DNA of 17,193 nt from the NCBI GenBank assembly GCA_049790315.1, contig JBAQYV010000047.1, forward strand, positions 1 through 17,193, in the 5' to 3' direction. Position 1 is the first letter of the stretch; the number at the start of each line of letters is the position of its first letter. Origin of the DNA: DASPOJ01 sp049790315 (GTDB lineage: Bacteria > Acidobacteriota > Terriglobia > Acidiferrales > UBA7541). The position numbers and the translations under genes were made by a program. Of the stretch, positions 1 to 6,595 are shown one piece after another. The notes under the pieces were generated by a model, which did no database searches, was not told where the DNA came from, and saw nothing but the letters and a program-made list of their open reading frames with translations.

Positions 1-123
1 TTGGTTCTACCCGAAGGCGTTTTGCTAACCGCAAGGAGGCAGGCGACCACGGTGGGATCAGCGACTGGGGTGAAGTCGTAACAAGGTAGCCGTAGGAGAA
101 CCTGCGGCTGGATCACCTCCTTT
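1..123 (+). rRNA. rrs: 16S ribosomal RNA, 3' end (partial)
   Basis: This is the 3' terminal part of the small-subunit rRNA; the gene starts before the window. The conserved AAGTCGTAACAAGGTAGCC segment is at 73-91. Helix 45 follows, with stem GTAGG/CCTGC closing a four-base AGAA loop where E. coli has GGAA. The tail GGATCACCTCCTTT carries the anti-Shine-Dalgarno CCTCC at 116-120. The mature end is placed near 123 by comparison with E. coli and could be off by a few bases. The helix 44 portion (GCTAACCGCAAGGAGGCAGG) looks acidobacterial to me, but I could not align it. Confidence 0.97.
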
Positions 124-280
124 CTAAATAAAGTGGCAGTGGAACCTGTGCAGGTGTGCAGGGGAAGCTGTCCAAAAGCCCCGAAACGCTCGCAAGAGCG
201 CCAGGGGGTCAAGGTTCTCACGGACCGAGACGTTTCTCGACTCTTCAAAGCCTTACGGGTTCTGACAGATATCATTCGAG

Positions 281-305
281 GCAATGCGCTCCGCGCAGTC
301 CGGCG
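281..305 (+). repeat. Dispersed palindromic repeat, copy 1
   Basis: This 25-bp stretch begins GCAATGCGCTCCGCGCAG and recurs in the same orientation at 12130-12154 with 24 of 25 bases identical. The only difference is T against G at the 19th base. It contains a perfect short hairpin, TGCGC-TCC-GCGCA. Both copies lie outside protein genes, one in the 16S trailer and one between the ACP and osmC genes, so shared coding constraint does not explain the match. It may be a REP-like element, but two copies are too few to say. Confidence 0.5.
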
Positions 306-315
306 GCAATTGTCG

Positions 316-338
316 CGAAGACACGGTTTGTGTCTTCG
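316..338 (+). other. Perfect 9-bp hairpin in 16S trailer
   Basis: CGAAGACAC (316-324) and GTGTCTTCG (330-338) are perfect reverse complements separated by the loop GGTTT. No T-tract follows, so it is not a typical terminator. It sits about 40 nt before the intrinsic terminator. It could be a ribonuclease entry or protection site in the 16S precursor; the sequence alone does not decide this. Confidence 0.5.
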
Positions 339-377
339 GCTTGCATCGCGTCGTTAAGTGCCGATCAAAATTATTAG

Positions 378-410
378 GCCCGCCAGATTCTTCGGCGGGC
401 TTTTTTGTTT
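378..410 (+). terminator. Intrinsic terminator of the 16S transcript
   Basis: GCCCGCC (378-384) pairs with GGCGGGC (394-400) across a 9-nt loop, followed directly by TTTTTTGTTT. This is a classic rho-independent terminator on the plus strand. It closes the 16S transcript before any 23S gene. On the minus strand the stem is followed by a less regular T/A-rich run, so it may also stop the convergent LysR gene, more weakly. Confidence 0.88.
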
Positions 411-464
411 TTGGTAGATTATTTTTCGGGCGGCCTGCGGATCGGATTACGCCGAGCGCGGCGC

Positions 465-1418
465 CTATTTCGCCTTCGCGGGCTTGGCTGCGGTGGTCGA
501 TGACGCAGACTTTGTCGCGTTCGGCGCGGCCGACGGCGAGGACGCGTCCGGTTTGAGCAGGCGCATCAAACCGAGCGCGGCGTGCGAGAGGCGCGCGCCG
601 CGGCGCGAAACGATGTAGAGGTGGCGCGGCAACTTCATTTGCTTCACGCGCACTTCGGCCAGGCGGCCGCGATCGATATCCCATTCAACGCACATGCGCG
701 GCACGATCGCCACGCCCATGCCCATCTCGACGAAGCGCTTGATCGATTCGATGGTGGGCAGCTCGAAATCCATGTGCAACGGAACATTGTGGCGCGCGAA
801 CATTTGCATCACCCCGCTGCGGAACGGCGAATCGACGATGTGCGCGACGAAAATTTCCGAAGCGAGTTCCGAGAGATCCACTTCTTTTTTCTTCGCCAGG
901 CGATGATTCGGCGGCACAACCAGCGTCAGTTCGTCGCGCAGGATTTCGACGGCCTGGAGCTTCGGATCCTGCGGAACATAGGAGACGGCGCCGAGATCGA
1001 GGCGGTAATTCAAAATCTCGCGCGGAATGTCGCGCGAAAAAACGCGCTGCACAGCGATGCGCACGCCGGGATAGGCTTGATGGAACTTCGCGAGAAACGG
1101 CAGCAGCGCGTGAATCGCGCTTTCATTGGCGCCGAGCGAAAGTTGGCCGATATCGAGGCCCTTCAAACCTTCAAGGCCCTTCACCATTTCGTCGCGCAGA
1201 TTCAGCAGGCGGTCGGCATAATCCTTGAGGAGCTCGCCGGCATCGGTGAGCTTGACCTGGCGCGCGCCGCGGACGACCAGCGGCTGGCCGAGTGAATCTT
1301 CGAGCTTGCGCACGGCGATGCTGACCGCGGGCTGCGTGCGGTAGAGCTTTTCAGCGGCGCGGGAAAAGCTGCGCTCCTGCGCGACGGCCAGAAACACTTG
1401 TAATTGAGAGAGATCCAT
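465..1418 (-). CDS. LysR-family transcriptional regulator
   Basis: A 317-aa LysR-type regulator of usual family length. The N-terminal winged helix-turn-helix covers about residues 1-60 (MDLSQLQVFLAVAQERSFSR, then a TQPAVSIAVRKLE recognition helix). A linker helix follows, then an effector-binding domain at about 90-295. The C-terminus is Ala/Lys-rich (AKPAKAK), probably disordered. The ATG start is supported by GAGG seven bases upstream. The gene is divergent from leuA with 166 bp between them, the arrangement in which LysR proteins often control the neighbour and themselves. The ligand cannot be read from sequence. Control of leuA is an inference from position, with an isopropylmalate or leucine-related signal as one possibility. 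It is not clearly CysB, CbbR or LeuO. Confidence 0.93.
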   Translation of the reverse strand: MDLSQLQVFLAVAQERSFSRAAEKLYRTQPAVSIAVRKLEDSLGQPLVVRGARQVKLTDAGELLKDYADRLLNLRDEMVKGLEGLKGLDIGQLSLGANESAIHALLPFLAKFHQAYPGVRIAVQRVFSRDIPREILNYRLDLGAVSYVPQDPKLQAVEILRDELTLVVPPNHRLAKKKEVDLSELASEIFVAHIVDSPFRSGVMQMFARHNVPLHMDFELPTIESIKRFVEMGMGVAIVPRMCVEWDIDRGRLAEVRVKQMKLPRHLYIVSRRGARLSHAALGLMRLLKPDASSPSAAPNATKSASSTTAAKPAKAK

Positions 1419-1456
1419 GGGAATGCCTCGAAAACCTACGTTTGCCCTCTATTTGC

Positions 1457-1485
1457 GTTATAATGCGAACTTATAGGGAATACAA
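1457..1485 (-). promoter_or_regulatory. Candidate promoter of the LysR gene
   Basis: On the minus strand TTGTAT (1480-1485) and TATAAC (1457-1462) are separated by exactly 17 bases. The -10 matches five of six consensus bases and the -35 only three. The predicted start lies about 30 bp before the LysR start codon. The same AT-rich core reads TATAAT on the plus strand at 1459-1464, but no good -35 accompanies it there. Confidence 0.4.
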
Positions 1486-1486
1486 G
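1470..1486. promoter_or_regulatory. Candidate LysR-type operator between lysR and leuA
   Basis: CTTATAGGGAATACAAG is an imperfect dyad (CTTnTA-N5-TAnAAG) and fits the T-N11-A rule of LysR-type sites. It lies between the -35 and -10 of the candidate LysR promoter and just upstream of a TATAAA (1490-1495) that could be a weak leuA -10 lacking a recognisable -35. That geometry would allow autorepression of the regulator together with activation of leuA. The role is inferred. Confidence 0.42.
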
Positions 1487-1546
1487 TAATATAAATTGGA
1501 CTTGGTGCCTAGCGGCGCTCAGACTACACATCTCAACCAGGTAGAC

Positions 1547-1561
1547 GGCGCTCGGGGCGCC
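1547..1561 (+). other. Hairpin in leuA leader
   Basis: GGCGC-TCGGG-GCGCC forms a perfect 5-bp stem 23 bases before the leuA start codon. No T-tract follows, no leucine-codon-rich leader peptide is visible, and no Shine-Dalgarno motif precedes the leuA ATG. It could modulate translation or be incidental in GC-rich DNA. Confidence 0.25.
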
Positions 1562-1584
1562 TGCGGCTCATCAAAGACACACCA

Positions 1585-2781
1585 ATGGACCACATCCAAA
1601 TCTTCGACACCACGCTTCGCGACGGAGAGCAATCGCCCGGTTTTTCTATGACCGTGCCGGAGAAGTTGCGTCTGGCTCGCCAACTTGCGGATCTGGGTGT
1701 GGACGTAATCGAAGGCGGCTTCCCCATCGCTTCGCGCGGCGATCTCGACGCGGTGCGAACCATCGCCACGGAAATTACAAGTTGCCGGGTGGCCGCGCTG
1801 GCGCGAGCGCGCCGTGAGGATGTGGACGCGGGGATCGAGGCTTTGGCTCCGGCGCGGCATGCGCGGCTGCACATTTTTCTCGCGACATCCGATTTACATT
1901 TGCATCACAAGCTGCGCCTCTCGCGTGGAGAAGCCCTGGAAGCCATCTCGACCATGGTGGCTTACGGCCGGAAACACGTCGCGGAAGTGGAATTTTCCGC
2001 TGAAGACGCGAGCCGCAGCGATCTGGAATTCCTGGCGCTGGCAGTGGACGCTGCGATTCGCGCCGGCGCCACGGTGATCAATTTGCCGGACACAGTAGGC
2101 TACGCGGTTCCCGAGGAATACGCCGCGATGTTCACGAGCGTGCGCGCGCGACTGGGCGATCCCGCCGGAATCACCTGGAGCGCGCATTGCCACAACGATT
2201 TGGGATTGGCCGTGGCGAATTCGCTGGCGGCGGTTCGCGCGGGCGTGCGGCAAGTAGAATGCACGATCAACGGAATTGGCGAGCGTGCCGGCAACGCTTC
2301 GCTTGAGGAAATTGCGGCGGCGCTCGCTGTACGCTCGGTAAGTTTCGGCGTAAAAACGAATTTGCACCTTGAGAAGTTGTATTCGACCAGCCGCATGCTC
2401 AGTGAAGTCACCGGCGTATCCGTGCCGCCGAATAAAGCCGTAGTTGGCGCGAACGCTTTCGCTCACGAAGCCGGAATTCATCAAGACGGCATTCTGAAAA
2501 ATCCGCTGACGTATGAAATTCTTTCGCCGGAGGCGGTCGGTGTTCCCGCGCGTTCACTGGTAGTAGGGAAGCATTCCGGGCGCAACGCGCTGCGCGCCAA
2601 TCTGAAAGAATTCGGCTACGAACCGACCGATGAAGAACTGGCCGAATGCTACCGGCGCGTCAACGCGCTAGCCGACGAATCGAAGAATGTAAAACAGCGC
2701 GACTTACTGGCTATCGCGCACGAAGTGATTCGCAAGCGCCTGTTCACCACGCTGCCGGATGACGCGCGCGCGGCTTCTTGA
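1585..2781 (+). CDS. leuA: 2-isopropylmalate synthase, short form
   Basis: This enzyme condenses acetyl-CoA with 2-oxoisovalerate to give 2-isopropylmalate, the first committed step of leucine synthesis, in the cytoplasm. The catalytic TIM barrel starts at once with FDTTLRDGEQSPG (7-19, catalytic R12, metal ligand D13). Metal ligands H201 and H203 lie in AHCHNDLG. The LeuA-type signature CTINGIGERAGN is at 226-237, and GANAFAHEAGIHQDG at 288-302 marks subdomain II. The 398-aa length stops where the C-terminal leucine-binding dimer domain of typical ~510-520-aa LeuA would begin, so allosteric inhibition by leucine may be absent. Short relatives such as NifV or AksA exist, but the motifs and the leuB neighbour favour LeuA. 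No clear ribosome binding site is seen. leuC and leuD are not in the window. Confidence 0.92.
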   Translation: MDHIQIFDTTLRDGEQSPGFSMTVPEKLRLARQLADLGVDVIEGGFPIASRGDLDAVRTIATEITSCRVAALARARREDVDAGIEALAPARHARLHIFLATSDLHLHHKLRLSRGEALEAISTMVAYGRKHVAEVEFSAEDASRSDLEFLALAVDAAIRAGATVINLPDTVGYAVPEEYAAMFTSVRARLGDPAGITWSAHCHNDLGLAVANSLAAVRAGVRQVECTINGIGERAGNASLEEIAAALAVRSVSFGVKTNLHLEKLYSTSRMLSEVTGVSVPPNKAVVGANAFAHEAGIHQDGILKNPLTYEILSPEAVGVPARSLVVGKHSGRNALRANLKEFGYEPTDEELAECYRRVNALADESKNVKQRDLLAIAHEVIRKRLFTTLPDDARAAS

Positions 2782-2811
2782 ATTGCATCCGTCGACACTT
2801 CTTTCGCTTAA

Positions 2812-3987
2812 ATGACTTCGCAAACAATCAGCGCAAATCCAAGCGCGGCTCCGAGCGCGAAAACGCAAGAATCCGCGCGGCCCAAGAAAATCGTCCTGTT
2901 GCCGGGCGACGGCATTGGTCCGGAAGTCACGCGTGTGGCCGCCGACGTTCTGCGGACTTGCGCATCTGAACGCGGCCATCGGTTTGAATTTACTGAGTTG
3001 CCCTTCGGCGGCGCCGGGATCGAGGCCGATGGCGATCCGCTGCCGCGCGCCACGCTTGAGGCTTGCCTTGAGGCCGACGCGATCCTGCTCGGCGCGGTCG
3101 GCGGACCGCGCTGGGACGCGCGGCCTCCGGGCCAGCGCCCGGAATCGGGACTGCTCGCGCTGCGCAAGGGCCTGGGCCTTTACATCAATCTGCGGCCTGT
3201 TCGGCTGCGGCCGGCGTTGGCCGGGATTTCGCCGCTGCGGCCTGAGCGCGCGAAATCGATCGACATCGAAATTGTGCGCGAACTCGCCGGCGGAATTTAC
3301 TTTGGCGAGCGCGGCTCAGAGACAGTGGACGGCGTCGAGCGTGCGTGGGACGTGGAAACTTACACCACGCCGGAGATCGAGCGCGTTGCGGAGTACGCAT
3401 TCGGGCGCGCCGAAGCGCGCACACGGCGCGTGGCCTCCGTGGACAAAGCCAATGTGCTCACAAGCTCCGCGCTGTGGCGGCGCACGGTGACGCGTCTTGC
3501 GGCGCGGCACGCTGATGTGAAGCTCGATCACCTTTACGTGGACAACGCGGCGATGCAATTGGTGCTGGCGCCATTGCAATTCGATGTGATCGTGACGTCG
3601 AATATGTTCGGCGACATTCTAAGTGACGGCGCCGCTGCGCTGGTCGGCTCGATTGGCCTGATCCCGTCGATGAGCCTCGGCTTGGGCCCTTCTCTGTATG
3701 AGCCGATTCACGGTTCGGCGCCCACGTTGGCGGGAAAGGATGTGGCCTGCCCCATCGGCTCGATCCTTTCGGCGGCGATGCTCCTCAGCGAGAGCCTGGG
3801 CCTCGAGGCCGAAGCCGCGGCGGTTGATGCTGCGATGGATCGGGTACTCGAACGCGGCTTCCGCACCACCGATATCGCGGAGCCGTCGGGCCAGACGGTC
3901 GGCTGCGCCCGGTTCGGGGAGCTGCTGAATTCGGAACTCCGCTCGGCGCTCAAGCAGCGTTCCCCACGCCAGGCCGGCGGCGTCTGA
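2812..3987 (+). CDS. leuB: 3-isopropylmalate dehydrogenase
   Basis: This enzyme oxidatively decarboxylates 3-isopropylmalate to 2-oxoisocaproate in leucine synthesis. Family motifs appear in order: LLPGDGIGPEV (29-39), LLGAVGGPRWD (92-102), substrate-loop LRKGLGLYINLRP (117-129), IYFGERG with the catalytic Tyr at 163, VDKANV with K212, YVDNAAMQ with D244, and NMFGDILSD with D268 and D272. The cofactor loop reads HGSAPTLAGKDVACP (300-314) where the usual NAD-type form is HGSAPDIAGK..ANP, so the Asp that binds the adenosine ribose is Thr305. The 391-aa length includes a ~25-residue Ala/Ser-rich N-terminal extension, so a later start is possible. It lies 30 bp behind leuA, probably in one transcript. 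Confidence 0.94.
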   Translation: MTSQTISANPSAAPSAKTQESARPKKIVLLPGDGIGPEVTRVAADVLRTCASERGHRFEFTELPFGGAGIEADGDPLPRATLEACLEADAILLGAVGGPRWDARPPGQRPESGLLALRKGLGLYINLRPVRLRPALAGISPLRPERAKSIDIEIVRELAGGIYFGERGSETVDGVERAWDVETYTTPEIERVAEYAFGRAEARTRRVASVDKANVLTSSALWRRTVTRLAARHADVKLDHLYVDNAAMQLVLAPLQFDVIVTSNMFGDILSDGAAALVGSIGLIPSMSLGLGPSLYEPIHGSAPTLAGKDVACPIGSILSAAMLLSESLGLEAEAAAVDAAMDRVLERGFRTTDIAEPSGQTVGCARFGELLNSELRSALKQRSPRQAGGV

Positions 3988-4021
3988 AAGCACTTCAAAA
4001 TGTCTGTTAGCGCCTAAAAAG

Positions 4022-6595
4022 TTGTTCTCTATTTCTTCGCCGCTCGGGTCTTGTTTCCGGCTTACGGGAGTGCTAATTTCTTTCATTCCCGTGACCCCCG
4101 AGCAATTTTCTGCCCGTGCGGCTTGGGACTCGGCCTTGAGTCAATCCGACACACAATCCGGGCTTTCCGAACACAGCAATGGCCGGGCCCCCCGTGCGTC
4201 CGCTGATCCCGCGGAGGCGGATTCCTCCCCCATTTACTGGCGCGTGGAAGGCAGCCTGCTGGACCTGAATGCGCTGCGTGCCATCACATACCTCGCATGG
4301 AACGCGCAGAGTTTCGCGCAGCGCTGGGCGCGCCATGCGGCTACGCTGCTGCTGAGTTTGATTCGGCCCGTGCTGTACGCCGTAAATCGCGTGTTCGCCA
4401 CGCGCGCGGTGCATACGCTGCTGGCCGGAATCACCCGTGATCGACTGGATCTGCTCGGCGAAGAATATTTTGAATACGTGCTGAAGCCACAGCTTAGGGC
4501 CGCCGGCGTCGAGCGGCTCCGAAAATTTCTGGAGCAGAACGGCGACGTTGTGCTTGTGAGCCAGGCGCTCGACCATATCATGCGGCCGCTCGCGCAACAT
4601 CTCGGCGTCGGGTGGATCATCTCGAATCGTTTGGAATTTCGAGATGGCGTGGCCACTGGACGCTTGCTTGATCCCGTGGTTTTGCCGCGCGGCCCCTTGG
4701 CATTGTTCGGCGGCGGAAAGCCCGATGGACGGTGGGATGCGCACCGTGTGGCCGGAGCGCTCGGCAAAAAGTCGGGTGCGCCTGCCACCAGCGATGACGA
4801 GAAAGCGCGCCGGGCAATTCGGCCGGCGGCGCGGCCAGCGCCCGCGAATCATCTGCCAGTGGTGATGTTCGGGCAGAAAACGCGCATCGAACCGCTCTCT
4901 GTTCACCGCGCTTTGGCCGGCAAGAACATCCTGCTGATCGGAGTGACGGGCTTCATCGGCAAAGTGTGGCTGGAACATCTGCTCATCAATCTGCCGGAGG
5001 TCGGCAAGATTTCGCTGCTCGTACGGCGGCAGCGCAGCACTACCGCGGAGCGGCGCTTTGAAAAAATCGCCGAACAGTCGCCTGTCTTTGAACCGCTCGA
5101 GGAGAAACTCGGCGCGGAGTTCGGGCAGTTTCTCCGCGATCACGTCGAGGTCGTCGAAGGCGATGTCGGAAAACCGGGATTGGGGTTGGCGCCCGAGATT
5201 CGCGAGCGATTGGCACGTACGCTTGACCTTGTGGTGAACAGTTCGGGTCTGACGGATTTCAATCCCGATCTCCGCGACGCGCTGGCCAGCAACGTGGAAG
5301 CGGTCGCCAACGTGATCGAGTTTGTGCGCGAATCGGATCACGCCGCGCTGATGCACCTTTCCACATGCTACGCCGTCGGTGCGCGCGACGGCCGCGTCAG
5401 CGAGGAATTGATTCCCGATTACACGCCGCTATCCGTGGAAGATTTTGATGCCGAGCAGGAATGGCAGCAGTTGAGCGAGTTGGTGCGCAATGCGGAAGCG
5501 CGATCGGAAAGCCCCGAGCTGCGCGTGGCGCTTGAACGCCAGGTGCTGGGCCGCCGGCGCACGACGCCGCTGCCTCCGGGCGCGGAGCTTGAGGCGCAGA
5601 TTCGCAAAAACCGCGCGCGTTGGTTGCGCAATCGCCTGACGCACGCCGGCACGCGTCGCGCGCGCCGCCTCGGCTGGCCAAACACTTACACATTCACCAA
5701 GAGCCTTGCCGAATCGTTGATTGCGCGGCGGGGCGCGGGCCTGCCGATCGCTGTGGTGCGGCCATCGATTGTGGAGACGTCGACAGATGAGCCATTCCGC
5801 GGGTGGAATGAAGGAATCAATACATCGGCGCCGCTTTCCTATTTGCTCGGCACTTACTTTCGCCAGTTGCCATCGAACGCGCGCAAATGTTTGGACATTA
5901 TTCCCGTCGACATGGTTTGCCACGGCATGACGCTGATTGCCGCGGCGCTCGTGCTGCGTCGCAACGCGCCGCTCTATCAACTGGCCACGTCGGCCGCGAA
6001 TCCGTGCGACATGGGCCGCTCGATCGAGCTCACGGGCCTGGCGCACCGCAAGCACTATCGCGCGCAGCAAGGCCTGGAGCACTGGATGCGCCTGCGATTT
6101 GAAACGATTCCCGTCTCGAAAAAGCGCTATCGGAATCTTTCCGTGCCGGCGCAGAAGGCCGTCGTGAAAGGCATCAATCGCGCCGCGTCGGCGTTGCAAT
6201 TCAAAAAGCCGCCGCTGGCGCGGCAGGAACGCGATCTAGCGCGCGTGGAAAAACTGATCGAACTGTACGAGCCATTCATTTTGCACAATGAGCAGATTTT
6301 CGAGTGCGGCAATGTCGAATTGCTCTCCGCGGAGTTGCCTGAATCTGAGCGCGCCGCGTTCGGATTCGAACCGCGCTCAATCGATTGGTGGGAATACTGG
6401 ATTCAAATTCACGTTCCCGCTCTGCGAAGGTGGGTTTATCCGCTGATCGAAGGCCGCGCGCCTGAGCCGACGCCGCGTCGCCATTTCCGATTGGGCGAAG
6501 AGCCCGATTCCGGCTCCGAGTCGCCCGCACACCCTTCCGGAACCGAATCCGCGGGATCCGGCCCTGTTTCCGACGCCACATGGCACTCTTCCTGA
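4022..6595 (+). CDS. HAD-like domain fused to fatty acyl-CoA reductase
   Basis: An 857-aa fusion. Residues ~70-225 resemble HAD-IB phosphatase domains (EEYFEYVLKPQLRAAG, VVLVSQALD, NRLEFRDGVATGRL). The first motif reads WRVEGS (73-78) instead of the expected FDxDGT, and the later acidic motif is not seen, so this part is probably inactive. Residues ~297-660 form an NAD(P)H-binding reductase of the fatty acyl-CoA reductase type: GVTGFIGK (307-314), VVNSSGLTDF, STCY (447-450), YTFTK active site (Y556, K560), VVRPSIVETS (578-587). A C-terminal FAR-like tail follows, ending in a low-complexity Ser/Pro stretch. Expected activity is reduction of acyl-CoA or acyl-ACP to aldehyde or primary alcohol. 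The first codon is TTG with no clear ribosome binding site; GTG at 4091 is an alternative. The 3' end overlaps the next gene by 16 bp. Confidence 0.85.
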   Translation: MFSISSPLGSCFRLTGVLISFIPVTPEQFSARAAWDSALSQSDTQSGLSEHSNGRAPRASADPAEADSSPIYWRVEGSLLDLNALRAITYLAWNAQSFAQRWARHAATLLLSLIRPVLYAVNRVFATRAVHTLLAGITRDRLDLLGEEYFEYVLKPQLRAAGVERLRKFLEQNGDVVLVSQALDHIMRPLAQHLGVGWIISNRLEFRDGVATGRLLDPVVLPRGPLALFGGGKPDGRWDAHRVAGALGKKSGAPATSDDEKARRAIRPAARPAPANHLPVVMFGQKTRIEPLSVHRALAGKNILLIGVTGFIGKVWLEHLLINLPEVGKISLLVRRQRSTTAERRFEKIAEQSPVFEPLEEKLGAEFGQFLRDHVEVVEGDVGKPGLGLAPEIRERLARTLDLVVNSSGLTDFNPDLRDALASNVEAVANVIEFVRESDHAALMHLSTCYAVGARDGRVSEELIPDYTPLSVEDFDAEQEWQQLSELVRNAEARSESPELRVALERQVLGRRRTTPLPPGAELEAQIRKNRARWLRNRLTHAGTRRARRLGWPNTYTFTKSLAESLIARRGAGLPIAVVRPSIVETSTDEPFRGWNEGINTSAPLSYLLGTYFRQLPSNARKCLDIIPVDMVCHGMTLIAAALVLRRNAPLYQLATSAANPCDMGRSIELTGLAHRKHYRAQQGLEHWMRLRFETIPVSKKRYRNLSVPAQKAVVKGINRAASALQFKKPPLARQERDLARVEKLIELYEPFILHNEQIFECGNVELLSAELPESERAAFGFEPRSIDWWEYWIQIHVPALRRWVYPLIEGRAPEPTPRRHFRLGEEPDSGSESPAHPSGTESAGSGPVSDATWHSS

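Larger units (their letters stand above)
124..377 (+). other. 16S 3' trailer, no tRNA or 23S
   Basis: This is about 250 nt of transcribed spacer between the 16S end and the terminator. I looked for tRNA-Ile or tRNA-Ala and for a 23S start and found none; no convincing protein gene is present. It holds compact structures. CGCTC/GAGCG with a GCAA tetraloop is at 187-200. TGCGC/GCGCA with a TCC loop is at 285-297. A near-palindrome GCGGCAATTGTCGC is at 303-316. A perfect 9-bp stem CGAAGACAC/GTGTCTTCG with a 5-nt loop is at 316-338. These are plausible processing or folding elements of a stand-alone 16S precursor. Their role is inferred. Confidence 0.6.

Noticed and set aside
124..377. tRNA-Ile or tRNA-Ala gene in the spacer after 16S
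   Set aside because: No acceptor stem pairing, no GTTCGANTC T-loop and no CCA end were found; the hairpins present do not form a cloverleaf.
582..1295. A 237-codon open frame on the plus strand
   Set aside because: It is antisense to the LysR gene, which has the full helix-turn-helix and effector domain. The product is His/Ala/Arg-rich without family motifs.
1500..1584. Leucine attenuator or leader peptide before leuA
   Set aside because: No start codon followed by a run of Leu codons is present, and the one hairpin (1547-1561) lacks a T-tract.
2782..2811. Frameshifted remnant of the LeuA regulatory domain
   Set aside because: Only 30 bp lie between the leuA stop and the leuB start, so there is no room for a displaced C-terminal domain.
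4073..5356. A 427-codon open frame on the minus strand
   Set aside because: It lies wholly antisense to the reductase fusion, whose plus-strand product has clear HAD-like and reductase motifs. The minus product is His/Arg/Gln-rich with no recognisable domain, typical of GC-rich antisense frames.
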